Source: Prosopocoilus inquinatus | Lineage: Eukaryota > Arthropoda > Insecta > Coleoptera > Lucanidae | Reading direction: 5' to 3' | DNA length: 64,000 nucleotides | Assembly: GCA_036172665.1 (NCBI GenBank) | Contig: CM069877.1 | Coordinates: 14,342,501 to 14,406,500, forward strand | Shown: piece after piece, positions 43,153-54,869 of the stretch | Position numbering within the stretch: the first letter of the stretch is position 1 | How the letters are laid out: each line of letters starts with the position of its first letter | Notes under the pieces: generated by a model | Seen by the model: only the letters and a program-made list of their open reading frames with translations | What the model was told of the DNA's origin: nothing | Databases searched by the model: none | Program-made: the position numbers and the translations under genes

Positions 43153-43983
43153 TATTCCTTAGATTAAATTTTCCAAGGTTTTATTTTATTTTTAATTTAC
43201 TGATTTTTTACGGCTTTTGTCAATTTCTGTAAGTATCGCATTTTTCGATAATTATTTTTGAGTTGGGTTGACCTGGACACTGTTTCCTTTTTAATTTGTA
43301 ACACTTTTGGCCGTTTTTAATTTCCTTTTGGATCTTTTTAATGAAAATGAAGTGCACGGCCATTAATTCTTAAACACAATTGACACCGTTACGTGACACT
43401 CATGGTTAGTCTTTGCAGGATATTTCGATTAATACTATTAAATGCCTGTACTTCACGTATTTTTATGTTTTACTGCGCCCCAGAAATAAAAAAGCCAATT
43501 TTTTAGGGTTTGTTTGAAAAATTATTTTGCGTAAACTTATTTTAGACAAAATCCGAAATACATAAATAAGGTCATGTGAGATCCTGTGCAGAACAGATCT
43601 TAAAAACCATTTGACCTGCAACAAATCAAGTCAAAATTAAAATCAAAATTGCAAGGTCTCCGAAGAAATTTGTCTAATATTCATTTTATAAGATACTTAA
43701 AACACTACTTAACCTTGGCTTAAACAAAACAATGAATACGGATACTGTTAAAAGGTTATAATTTTAACATTTGTCAATATCTATTGACAACATAACAACA
43801 GATGTCACTTATCTATGTCATCAACTCGCATGCTTACAGGATAATTTTTTTAGAGAAAATTATTTTAGGTTTCATATAGAACTTTAAATATTTATTAAGA
43901 AAGAATTAAAAATTATTTAATAATTTAAATGAAAAACTTTCTGTAAAATTTCTCTGTTTTCACATTTTCTTCTAAAGAGGAAA
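43153..43983. other. AT-rich insertion within the repeat array
   Basis: About 830 bp of AT-rich, non-coding sequence separates two tails of the array unit. No clear TIR or TSD was found. Confidence 0.45.
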
Positions 43984-44388
43984 TCATATTGAAGACCACT
44001 GTAACATATTATTCAATCGAATGGTTGCAAATACATTTATAAATATAGGGTGTCCCAAAACACCACACGCAATTTGATCGGCTGTCCAAGCAGTAATCAC
44101 CGTCGTCGCAGTGTTCGTATTCACCGTTTCGTTTACAAAAAAATATCAAATTGTAGGCCATCGTGATCTACTCTTATTCAATAGAAATAGTAATAAATAG
44201 TGACATATGTGTAAATATAGGATGTTTCTAAACGTGTATACCCTATTTTATTGACTTTATTCGTTTTCACATTTTTGGTTTAAAAGAAAATCGCCGCGAC
44301 GAATCGAGATGGTAAAAAAACCGAAAATAAATATTGACGCACTCACAAAGAAGAGAGGGCGTTCCAAACACTTGTACGCGAATTGATA

Positions 44389-44572
44389 AACGTAAAGCGG
44401 GCCTCACACTTCGTTAAATTCGCGCGAATTAATCCGCTCGGACCTGTTCGAACGTGCAAGAAATCTAGTGTGTAGAGAAGAAAACGGTGCGGTGCAAAAT
44501 CTGTTCTGAGCAATTTTGGCTCGCGCGATCCAATTCACGCGAATTGAACTAAGTGTGTGGCCCGCTTAACGT
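44389..44572. mobile_element. MITE with 5-bp TSD inside the array
   Basis: The element spans 44394-44567 (174 bp). The left end aagcgggcctcacactt and the reverse complement of the right end aagcgggccacacactt match closely. aacgt flanks both sides (44389-44393, 44568-44572). It splits one array unit, so it is younger than the array. It has no ORF, and the superfamily is not assigned. Confidence 0.75.
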
Positions 44573-45180
44573 CAGTGTTCCCGCTAACGTTTTTGTTGTA
44601 AAGGAAAAAAAAAACATCAAATTGACGACCGTCGGCGTCGTTGTGACGAATTATAATTATTTAATTGAGACGATAACGGGAACAGCTTAAGGCGCGCCGT
44701 CGCTCTACTGCTAATGAGGCTCCAGTAAGGGCCGAAACAGTAATTCATAGGATGCTACGGAATATAACCGACTTGTGGCAAGCTTCGCAATAATGGTTAA
44801 GTGACGCGCCCACGTATACGGGTTGCGCCAAAACATGTATACGCGATTTGATCGACTGTAAAGGCAGAGTTCGTTTTCATTTTTCTTGTTTTTGTGAAAG
44901 AATAAAACAAAATGAAGACTATTCAATTGAGATGGCAACGGGAGGGTAAAAAATCGAAAAATAATGGTGCACTATACAGGGAATCCTAAACAAACATGTT
45001 TACCCAATTTGATTGACTGTTAAGTTAGTATTTACAATCAGAGTTCGTTTTCCTGTATCTATTTTGAAGGAAAAACAAATTAGTCAATCGAGATGGTGAC
45101 GGAACGGTAGACAATCGAAATATAGTGTCGATCCTACTTATACAGACAGGCTATCTAAAAACATACAGGGTGGGTTATTG

Positions 45181-46940
45181 ATAACGATTTTGTTTTATAA
45201 TTAACAGTTAATGCGCTATTGAAGAAACATATGCTAATGACCTATCCTGTATACTCTGTGGTTACGTTCAAAGTTCCTTTTCATATTATTGTTTTAAAGA
45301 TAAACCATATTATTCTATCGAGATGTGTCACCTCTCTCTCGTTCGTCGACTCAAAACGAGAGTTCGGCGCGTTTGACCTGCTGCGGAGAAATGAGAGAGC
45401 CTGCGTCAATTCATAACTTACCGCGGCACAGAAATCAGGTCGCTCGTCCTCCCGAAAACCGAAAAAAAGATGGGAAATTGGAATTGCGTAACGGTGCCCA
45501 CTCAGTGGAGACGGCGTGAGAAAACCCTGGAGATGTTACGGAAAAGGGCACCATCCCGCGGTGGTTACGCAACGCAACGCAAATGAGTCCGAAATATACG
45601 GCTGGGAATGTGGGTTTTTAGATATTCTCGTCAAGGGCAACCCCTTTGGACCCGCTTCCTTAACAGCGTACCCGAAAAATGAACAAAGTTCGTTATGGCC
45701 AAAAAGCAGTTTATTCACCCAGGCAATCGCCCCAAAAGTTTTACAAAACAAAACAAACGCCCAGAAGGGCCGTCTTCTTATTCAAAAAAGAAAATAGAAA
45801 TACACGTAGAAGGCACGTCAACCGCGAGTCAACCGCGTGTCAACACGACGTTCCACACAACGCCAAAGTCGAGAGTTGAACGGAGAGAAGAAAAGAAAAT
45901 ATTGGAACAAGCTTACGCGGTTGGGAAAACTTTCCACTCGATACAGCGTAACCCGCCTGCGATGTTCTCAGGACGGCAGATAACGAGTCTTCTCCTCTCG
46001 GGCGTTGGTTTGTTCTCAAAGCGTCACAAAACCACACAGACATCCTGAAGAGGTGTCCGGCCAAGTTTTATTTAACAAGAGAGCAATAAATAGAAATGCA
46101 AAGCTCAAAATAGGGTAACCTTTGCTTCTGCAAGAGTAACAGATAACAGAATTTTTATTTGTAACGTCCGGATAAGCGCATGTAAACAAGACAAATTAAA
46201 ATGTCCGCGTAACGCCGAAGCCGGGACTTAGCCGGGGAGAGGAAAAAGAAATTAAGACGGTTTGCCCACGATCCAAACGGAACCCAACTGCGTTGGTTCC
46301 AGGACATTCGAGTTTTTCCTCCCTAGGGGGTTGGCGACGTCAGGAGCAAGAAAAAGAAGAAGCGAGCCAAAACGGCTGAGCTACGGCGTCGGATTCCTCA
46401 ACTTGAATCAATAGGCTCCCTCACGGACGGGGGGTAGTAGATAGGCCCATACCAGTTGCTTTAGAAGAGGGAAACTTCAAATCAATAAAACGCCGTGAAA
46501 AAACGAAAATGTGATCAACAAATAGACACCGTACAGCAGAGATGGGAAAGGCAAAAAACCACTCACTTCGTCGGTGACCCAAAGTGCCCAAGGAATCACA
46601 CGTCGGCAGATCCGCAACTGCGGTCCCAAAAGCAAACGGGGGAAACTGCCTCCAGGTGACAAAGCCCGAAAAAAACGGGTGTACATACCAGTACATACCA
46701 ATTTTTATCACAGCAAGAAAAACCGACCGTCTACTTCGAGTCAGCCTGTTACCAAGTGACCCGAACAACCTTCGCACGCACCCAAGCGCGTCCTAAACTT
46801 GCCTCTAAATGGAGATTCACACGCAACCTTACGGCAAAGAGCTAAAGTCGCACCGAAAATTGCAATCACACTCCACCAACGCAAAAAAAAAACCGTAACA
46901 GATGATGACAGCAAGGTTCTTACTTACCGAAAAGTAGTAA
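45181..46940. other. Unassigned region, possibly decayed retroelement
   Basis: Many short overlapping ORFs on both strands, none with a domain I recognise. It has higher GC than the neighbouring array. Part of it (45488-45700) is a dispersed repeat with a copy at 53940-54130. Confidence 0.35.
45488..45700 (+). repeat. Dispersed repeat R, copy 1
   Basis: It shares gtaacg(g/a)tgcccactc, gatgttacggaaaagggc and gcggtggttacgcaac with 53940-54130, at about 70 percent overall. It may be a fragment of one retroelement family. Confidence 0.7.
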
Positions 46941-48180
46941 CAGACAGGTGTCTTAAAACATATACACCCGATTTAACAGATCTGATAAGAAATCAAAGTA
47001 CAATGACGTACGAATAAATACAGGCTGCAATTTAGTTACATGTTTCACGATGGCACATGTATATGTAGCATGTTGTTGTTTTTTAATTTTTGACTTAAAA
47101 GAGACATTAAGCTGAATAAAATCATTGTCGATGACGCATATCATCGAAAATCATTCTTTAAAGCGGTATCTTGCAATCCAACAACCGTTGATGAACCCGG
47201 GACGTTGTTTCATTGAACATCTTCGTCTAGTCCATCTGTTTGTGGCCAAAGTATCTCAAAGAGATGGGTTGAACGAAGAGTATGATTAAACTGAGCCTTT
47301 TATTACGGTGATTAACTTTACCACTCATTCGAAATGGGGTGACCCGCATGTATACACTTCGAAAGAATCTTATATACTAACTTTACATTCATTCGGGTAA
47401 GTATACAAGGTTTATGTACCATTTATATGCCGCTTATATGGGTTTAAGTTTCTGAAACAGACACTTAAGGTTTGGTTAATCGTTATAGTGGAAAGTGCGG
47501 CTCTACGAACGATGAACACGTTGAAGGTTGGCTTTAATAACCGAAAGCCGATACGTCAGCCTGATGGTATTTATTTGTTATATTACGGATATTATTATCT
47601 GGGGAATTCGCTCATTTCGGTGCGCACTCTGTATTTACCCGCAATTTCAATAATGACAATTTCCTGTTCTATTCGTAACAACATCAATTTATTAGCGGTA
47701 TCGATCCCGTGGCCCCGACTGTTTTTATCCAAACAGAATTCAAACGTCAAAAATACGAATTTCCCAGTGGACAAAAACGAGGCTGCACTCTAATTTAAAC
47801 GCATGTATTATTTATGAACAGCAAAAAGAACAACGGTCGCGGACAATAAGATCGATATCAACTAAAATTGACTAAAAGCCGAAAGAAAGCAATTATGAAC
47901 GGAATTGCGCACAGCAATCGCTAGTTATAAATGCCTGATTAACGTTTGTTGAGTTGTCAGGCTTGGAAAAGCATAAATGAATGCTCGAATTAGCGGAGGG
48001 TACCGTGCGGTTCAGACCACGGACAGCAGGATGACACAAGATAGTTAAATTAAAGAGCCCACGAAACAACGATGTACACTCCGTGTTTGCAGCAAAAAGA
48101 AATGCCACTCTATTCACAACATGCCTGGCATATTTTATTTTAAAAAATGTAACAGCGATCTATTATATCGCTGTATTATT
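46941..48180. other. Spacer, no gene seen
   Basis: It begins with a stray unit of the ~160-bp repeat family. Short ORFs (for example 47488-47793) have no recognised motif. Confidence 0.4.
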
Positions 48181-49160
48181 TACGTTCGAAAAATATGTCG
48201 CAAGAAACGACCCCCGTCGGCGTTTTTGATGGGCCCCTTTTTATTTACATCGAGTCCGACCGCACGCGGCCCATAAAAGAAGCCCCGAAGTGTGTCCGAG
48301 TTATAAAAGTGAAAATAAATGCGTCACCTACCCCCACGCCGCCTTGCGTCGCGGCGTTTAATCAATTTCTATTCCATTGCGCCCTGTTATAAAATCCAAT
48401 CGGTCGCAGGCCAAAAGAAAACAAAAAACAATAAATTACGCAAATATTTTCTTGCCGCCGCCGCATTAAATTTTTAATTAAACCCCCCCGGCGAAATTAA
48501 TTATTATGAAAATACGAGGACGGCGGGCGGGGGCGGGGGCGGGAGCGCAGGGGTAGTAAATACGGTTTTGTGTAATATGTATATATATAAACTGTACCGT
48601 TGTACAGTTTAGCATTGATTCATGCAACACTTGACTTTGCACGGTTTAATTGTATTTTGGCATAAATTTGCATATAACAGGGGCGGAGGGGCGGGTGCTG
48701 GTGGGATTTTCGCCGCCGCCGCGTGCAACATGATTCGGCGATATTTATATTTTGATTGAAGTTTTAACGCTGATTACAATTTGTTCGGGGGCGAATCAAA
48801 GCGCCCCGAAAGTAATATATTTACATATTCTATTTATTATTTTATAGATGGGCGGGCGGTGAGGGGAGGGGGTTGTAATTCACGTTTTGCGTGCGTTATT
48901 AAATTCGTTATTAATTTTTGCGCTCACGTGATCGCGCTCGTAATTCGAGGGGCGTCAATTAATAATAATCATTGATGAATCGCGCGCGCGCGCTCCACTT
49001 TTGACCGCCGTAATTTATTAGGCGATAATCGTCCCGCTCAAAAATGGACGATTTAAAACATAAATTGTTATTACCGTATTAAATAATTTGTAATTACGCG
49101 CGCCAGGATTTTAGTTTTCGCTTTAACTGCCGCGGCGGCGCTCGTGCTAAAATAAATTAA
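48181..49160. other. GC-patch block rich in TAATTA-like sites
   Basis: GC-rich tracts (gccgccgccgc, ggcgggcgggggcggggg) alternate with AT blocks holding attaatta and aattaatt sites, and with few repeats. In insect genomes such text is often conserved non-coding DNA near developmental genes, but conservation cannot be seen from one sequence. No ORF is supported. Confidence 0.35.
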
Positions 49161-49394
49161 ATAAATTAAACAATTTCGACCCTGGGGCTTAAAGTAATTA
49201 GTTATCTGCCTGTAAGTAACTTTAACGGCACACGTTTTCCAATATTTCACAAAACTTTCAGGCTAGAAACTTGTTGTAAGTATCTGGATGTAACTATTAA
49301 ATTATGTAAGTACCTACAAGTAAAGTTTCATTCATTTTTTTAATGGTTTCGCAAATTATGTTCTTCACCAACGTACTGCTCAGTTTTTAATTAA
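49161..49394. other. Spacer
   Basis: AT-rich, nothing recognised. Confidence 0.4.
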
Positions 49395-51110
49395 ATACAG
49401 TCATCCGAACTAATAATTGTATTGGTTGATTCAGTTTTTGGAAATGTTCGGATTATCGAACAAAGGACAAAACATATCCATTGAGGACTGGCATTTAAAG
49501 AAAAAATAATGGGCATGGGAGAGGAAGTTTCTTTTTCTTGATTAACCCATGTATCACTAAGACAGAGGGGTTAAAAGATAACATCAACCCAAATCATAAT
49601 TTATTGGATCAAGAGATGATCAGGTCATGTATACAATCAAATAACCAAGAAACAGAATTATATATTTTGTTCGATTAAACACAGATGAGGCGGCAAACGT
49701 ATAACGCTGCAGCGACATGTGAACGCATACGCTCTTGTTGCCGCTTCGTAGAAAAATAAACCGAACAAAATATATCATTCCGTCCTGTACAAATAACGAA
49801 ACAATGTGTTGTATAATTTATGAAACAAAACTAAAGAAAATATTACATGTATTCGGAATCACAAGCTTGATTCAAGAAATTCTGTAATGCTGTAGTAGTA
49901 AGAGTTTTCAAGTAAACATAATTTTATTTTATTTATTTTTTTCAATGTTGCCATGTTGCCTTCTTTCCAGTGATTCGGTACCAGTCATGAGCCTAGTCGT
50001 GGTCATTTTTACACTGTTATTGCAACTGATCAAAATCAAGAAGAAGAAAGTTCCTGTGGAAAAGCTTTCAATGTCATCTCAGTTCTGTAGTGGTACTGAA
50101 AATTCGACGATTGCTTATATAAGCGTTCTCTGACGTAATTATTCCATAAATGAAACATTTTGCCATCTCATAAACTTCGTATTTGTAAGAGAAAGTACAA
50201 GAAAGAGAATAGTCAAAACGTTTCTTTATGATATCCGTACTTAACATGGATTTATTCTTATTGTTTAAACCTCATTGGTCTTCATATGCGAATATCCTAT
50301 CTCTCGAGGATTAGACTTCTTAATTTTGTCATGTATCACTTTTTTTGTGGAAGAGTAAAAGATTTGAAGTCTATACAAGGTCGTTTTTACTTTGTTATCG
50401 ATGCTGATGGATTTTTCGTGTATTTTTTATTCAAGCAAAATAGGTAACTTCCTTTTACTTATCCTACGAATTTCAATATTCTCACAATGAAAAGTTCTTT
50501 ATCAATAATTAACTGTAGAAACCCATCTCATTCTCTCGTTTATCAATTAATTAACGTATTTCCTTTTAGAAGCAGTCTCCATTCTAAATTGCAATTTAAT
50601 GCAAACTGAACTCGTCAACTGTCTGAACTGTCAACGTGCTAATGAACAATGAACAGCAAAGCTACTTTTCTTGATTTAGAGAATTGTGTACTATGGATTT
50701 TTGTCATCGGTTTTCTTCAATCACATGGTCACTTTCCGTACTGGCGTAGGAGGCATTTTCAAAAAATATATTCAAGTGTTTAAAACTTTTCTTGTGGAAT
50801 TTTAAGGCACATGCGTGTTTCTCATTATCTCTATCTGCTGCTTCTGTTGGTGTAGTCATTTTAAAAAATCATTTTTCTTCATATTTTTAACAATTTACGT
50901 CAAATCTCCAAAGCAGGAAGAGCACATTTAAGGGAGGAGTTCTTAGAAAACATGAAACTAAGGGTTTTCCTTATTTATGTGCCGGGAATCACTTCGCCGT
51001 TCGGATTAAAGAGACGTTGTTCGGATTATGGCTTTGTGTTTCCGCTGTTAGGATTACTGGAGGTTCGGATTAGGGCATATTCAGATTAAAGAGGTTATAT
51101 TGTAATTTAA
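49395..51110. other. Possible old pogo/Tigger-like relic
   Basis: The left edge has cagtcatccgaac and gttcggattatcgaac (49403-49460). The right edge has several gttcggatta phrases (51000, 51019, 51063). Repeated ATCCGAA text near both ends recalls pogo/Tigger elements. There is no transposase ORF, and exact TIRs could not be set. Confidence 0.3.
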
Positions 51111-51589
51111 TACGGAATTCAAACCCATATCGTTTTCAAAAAAGCTGGAAAATCTCGTCCTTCGGTAAAAAGACCCCCCCCCCCTCGCTTGCTCTACAAA
51201 TTTTGTCCCAATAGGACTACACACCCAGCCCCTGGAATTTTTTTGAATGTGGAAAAATGACCATTTTTCAGAATCCGGGCCTGCGCCCGGTGGCGTCACG
51301 TTTCCCGAACTTTTCTGTATCGCCTACGTAAAAATCATTTCGACGCTAGGACGACGTTTAAGGGTCGAAAAAAATTCCGGAACATTGGTCTACGAACCAG
51401 TCGCAGTTTTTAATTATTTAAATTTTTATCGGTGCTCGCAAAGCCATTTACTTATGTGACTTATGTCAATTAGGATTTGTTTATTGACTCTGGGTTTAGA
51501 TGTGATCCTCATTAAGAAATTGCAAGTAATTACAACGAATACAACAAATTTTAAAATTATTTTATCGAAGGCAGCAAGTACAGAAATAT
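51111..51589. other. Spacer
   Basis: It includes a C run at 51175-51184. Short ORFs have no recognised motif. Confidence 0.4.
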
Positions 51590-51743
51590 CAAAGGTCCTA
51601 AACGTAGAACCTTGAGGAACGCCGCGCTCAAATCCAGAACAGTGTCATCCATCCATTTTGCTTCTTACCTCTAGCCATTACTTTGCGTTCACAAAATATA
51701 TATCTATAAGGGATTTTATTCTTGACGGATGTTCACAACCATC

Positions 51744-53159
51744 GACTACGCCAGTGTTTCTCAACCTGGGTTCTACGGAACGCCAGGGCACCACAAAGGA
51801 GGGTTTGGGGTTCCTCCGCAAATAAAAGCGGAAATCACTCTACAAGAAATATGTCATGTAAAAAATATCCCTATTACTCCCCCTAATATTTTGTTCTTAT
51901 AGTCGTTTTTAATTCTCTGTATCTGAAAGCTCTAAAGGTAGCTTGATGTCGATATTTTGATGAAACTTTAGATATCTCATATACAGGGTGATTCTTAAAT
52001 AAATTTAGAATTTAAATCATAGATGATAATGAGAAAAATGTTAAAAAAGAAAAAATTATAATTAATTAAAAAAGACCCCAAACGTTACGCCAATGTGTGC
52101 AGACTAAAATACCGATTACGCAACCGTAAGTTTTATGATATCGTGTTTTCGCACGTTTAATTGTTCTCTTTTCTAGAGCAATAAAACCATAAATGCTAAC
52201 CCTGAACATTATTTAATACAGTGAACGCCATAACGTTTTCAATCAATTGCAGACGAAAAAAATGTCGATTTAAGATCGTACAGATAAAATACGAATTAGA
52301 TGTGTACAGCATTCAATAAGTTGAAACTTACGCTTACTATGAAATGAGTAGCCATTTACCTTGACCGCTTATAAAAAGATAATTTTAATGAAAACTCAGA
52401 GGTGTTATGGACCACTGATATTGATCAATATTAAAAGCGTCTTTGGATCGTATTAAAAATAAATCAATAAAATCGCCAGCATGCTATTATTTATATATAT
52501 AGTGCGATGAATGAATTAAGGCCAAGGTCACTAATTTCGAAACGTACATGATTCGAAATGGATTTTTTATTAACCGTAGCAGACAAAATTTATTTACTTT
52601 TGCAAAAACTACCAGCCTGTTTGGGTCAAATAAATTTCGTTTTCGGACGCAAAATTAAAGACGAAGTTTGCAATGGTAGTGGGGAATAAACTAATTAGAT
52701 GTTCAAACTGCAATCATCGTTATACTTATTTTATAAAATTAATACTAGATAAATTTTCTACAGATGATTTCATGCCTTTATCAATAATGAAGTAAATGTT
52801 TTAAACCTTTTTTCCGGCATTCAATTCCGTTTAAGGTCAAGTTCACGCCTGATTTCTCGCCCTTACAGCCATAAAACGAAAAGAGAAACTTTTAGGACTG
52901 TATTTGTATCCTTTATTTGGCAGTCGATTCTTAAACAGTGCAGTATCGAGGGTTTGGGTAAAATGTTTGACTAATTATTTTTCGAAAAGCAAAGCACTGA
53001 AAATTTTTTTAATAGTTTGATCGTAATCTGTGATTGTATGGATTATTATTATTACTATTTAAGAATCACCCTGTATTTTAGTGATAGGTGGATCCAGGAA
53101 AAATATTAATGCTCTAGTGTTCCTCGCTTTACAAAAGATTGAGAAACACTGGACTACGC
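51744..53159. mobile_element. hAT-like element with perfect 8-bp TSD
   Basis: The element spans 51752-53151. It begins cagtgtttctcaacctggg, and the reverse complement of its end begins cagtgtttctcaatctttt. Exact gactacgc copies flank it (51744-51751 and 53152-53159). The CAGTGTTTCTCAA terminus and 8-bp TSD are classic hAT features. No transposase ORF remains, and most of the interior is another inserted element (51982-53075), leaving only ~300 bp of its own. It is therefore a short non-autonomous copy. Confidence 0.9.
51982..53075. mobile_element. TA-flanked TIR element nested in the hAT element
   Basis: The left end tacagggtgattcttaaata is matched exactly by the reverse complement of the right end, giving a 20-bp perfect TIR, with TA on both sides. 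The 1.1-kb interior has no supportable ORF. It resembles, in its first eight bases only, the other tacaggg elements of this window. Confidence 0.85.
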
Positions 53160-53280
53160 AAAGCTTATATGGGGTATAAAACGACCTTCAAGTGTCAAAC
53201 ATTTCGTCGAGCAATTCGTCGAGTTTCCGTTCATCGAACTTGTTTTACAGTTTAAATCGAACTGGTTTTTATCAGCCTCA

Positions 53281-53939
53281 TGATGTGTGCGTTCAAATGA
53301 AAACAAAAAAAATTAGCTATTCTTCGCAACACTCAGTGTGTGTTCCGTAAATATGTACATCTCGCGTCAAGGTCGTGAATTTTAATAAATTTGCTGTTTC
53401 ACCACGAACTCTCGCGTAATTTCCGAACGTGTTCGCGTTACATGACTCGGACGTCAAACAAACTTTTTTATAGTAACGCCAGGCCCACATCAATAAAAAT
53501 TTGCGTTGCGCGTTATATTTGACACAAATTTGTTCGTGTTCGTCAAAATCTTTTTTCTTGGTGTGGACTGTGCGCCGCGTAGATATGCACACAAATAATT
53601 TGGTCGATTATTCTGCGAACCTGAACAGGTGGATTCGGCCATACAAAACGCAAGATAAATACTTACGTGATAAAATATTTAACCAGATTTATTTTTGCGT
53701 CGCAAATATTTTTCTCAAATTTCAAAATGCAACCCATAACGCAAATTTTTATCGATGTGGATACGGCTTAAAGTAATCATGTGAAAAACAAAACACTGTA
53801 TCATTGTTAGATTGTAACGCTTGTCCTGTTTTTATTGTGACAAGGGAGCGCTTAGCGCGTTTTGACTCAAACCAAAAAAAATAATAATAAGAGAGAGTCA
53901 CAGGAGCCAGATCGGTGGTTCCCTTGAAGACTAAGTTGT
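53281..53939. other. Spacer, nothing recognised
   Basis: ORFs on both strands (53317-53592, 53501-53776, 53749-54024) overlap each other and show no domain. Confidence 0.4.
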
Positions 53940-54130
53940 GTAACGATGCCCACTCGGTGGACACGGCGTGGGAAAGCACTAAAGATGTTACGGAAAAGGG
54001 CGCCACCTTGCGGTGGTTACGCAACCCAAGAGTATCCCAGATACACAGCCGGAAAAATGTATCCTTAATCGTCCTCGAAAAGTACGATTCCTCAGGACCT
54101 GCCTCTTCGTTGGTATACCCTCAAATGTTA
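53940..54130 (+). repeat. Dispersed repeat R, copy 2
   Basis: Partner of 45488-45700. Same orientation, about 70 percent similar. Confidence 0.7.
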
Positions 54131-54259
54131 AGACGAAAAGCTTGCACGGAAACAAGAGAACCCAAAAAGGTAATAAACTACACCTGTTTTTCTTTCTTTT
54201 TGAAAACCCCTGTCCAAGGGTATGTATTCAAAACAGTAGCATTATCTACCAAATAAACC

Positions 54260-54660
54260 CTAGTTCGGCCAAGAAATATATTTTTTTATTAAGGCAAACG
54301 CCAACGCAAAGTTCAGTATGAGATCAAACCCCCTAATGTGGCGGACGGTTGTAATTTTAATTAGAATAGAAACAGAAATATTTATTATCCATAGACTCGT
54401 ACAAGTATCGGATGTGTCAATTATAAATACATATAATACATACATTAATAGATAAACTAGTACAACTGAGGTTCCTTTAATTAACCTAATCTAGATATTC
54501 TTTAGAGTAGAAAACATTCTCTGTGAAAAAGACTGAGCTTTTTTTTTTTTAAATGTTTTTGAATATGTTATATTTTTCAGTGAAGGATGTAATCTGTTAA
54601 ATAATTTAACACACACGTGAGATGGTGATTTTGTTACTGTTCAATTTCTGCCCGACCCCG
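54260..54660 (-). pseudogene. LINE ORF2 C-terminal fragment (minus strand)
   Basis: On the minus strand from about 54640 one frame reads THVCVKLFNRLHPSLKNI… then FYSKEYLD and stop near 54480 (after TKSPS at its start). This resembles the C-terminus of Jockey/CR1-like LINE proteins (…FN-LP-IK…FYS-EYL). The AT-rich part to 54260 would be its 3' UTR. Upstream domains are missing. A tacaggg-type terminus (caccctgtat, 54666-54675) lies just beyond and may mark another insertion. Confidence 0.65.
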
Positions 54661-54869
54661 AAACACCCTGTATATTGTTTCCCGTGGAATATTTTCGAAG
54701 ACCCGCCCCGGCGAACTCTTTGCGTTTAGTCGATTTGCTTTCAAAGTGATTCCCCAGTGTTATAAGTTTTCCTATAAAAATTAGGATAAGGGAAAATTGG
54801 GATTTGAAAGTTAATTTTCGGTCGAATTGATTCTTTATTTAGCATTTTTACAGTTACGCAATCTTGCAC

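Larger units (their letters stand above)
42838..45180 (+). repeat. Array of ~160-bp repeats (tacaggrtgtcccaaaac family)
   Basis: Unit starts resembling taca/tatagggtgtcccaaaac, followed by acgcgatttgattg(a/g)ctgt and a cagagttcgttttc-type block, occur near 42839, 42999, 44045, 44216, 44353, 44814, 44976 and 45140. Many are 137-171 bp apart. Another unit lies near 46941-46990. Unit tails such as atcatattgaagaccactgt recur at 43077 and 43984. Insertions (43153-43983 and 44394-44567) explain the larger gaps. Confidence 0.8.
51590..53280 (-). pseudogene. LINE RT relic interrupted by a hAT element
   Basis: On the minus strand, 51640-51600 reads ERGVPQGST, the RT finger/palm motif. Rightward beyond it, pieces such as SLIDIYF (about 51715-51695) and, across the hAT insertion at 53152, EMFDT and KLCVVDG fit the part of a LINE RT before GVPQGS. 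Stops and frame changes are frequent. The LINE was dead or dying when the hAT element landed in it. Confidence 0.6.

Noticed and set aside
42838..46990. CRISPR-like array
   Set aside because: Units are long and degenerate without constant spacers, and the sequence is clearly eukaryotic.
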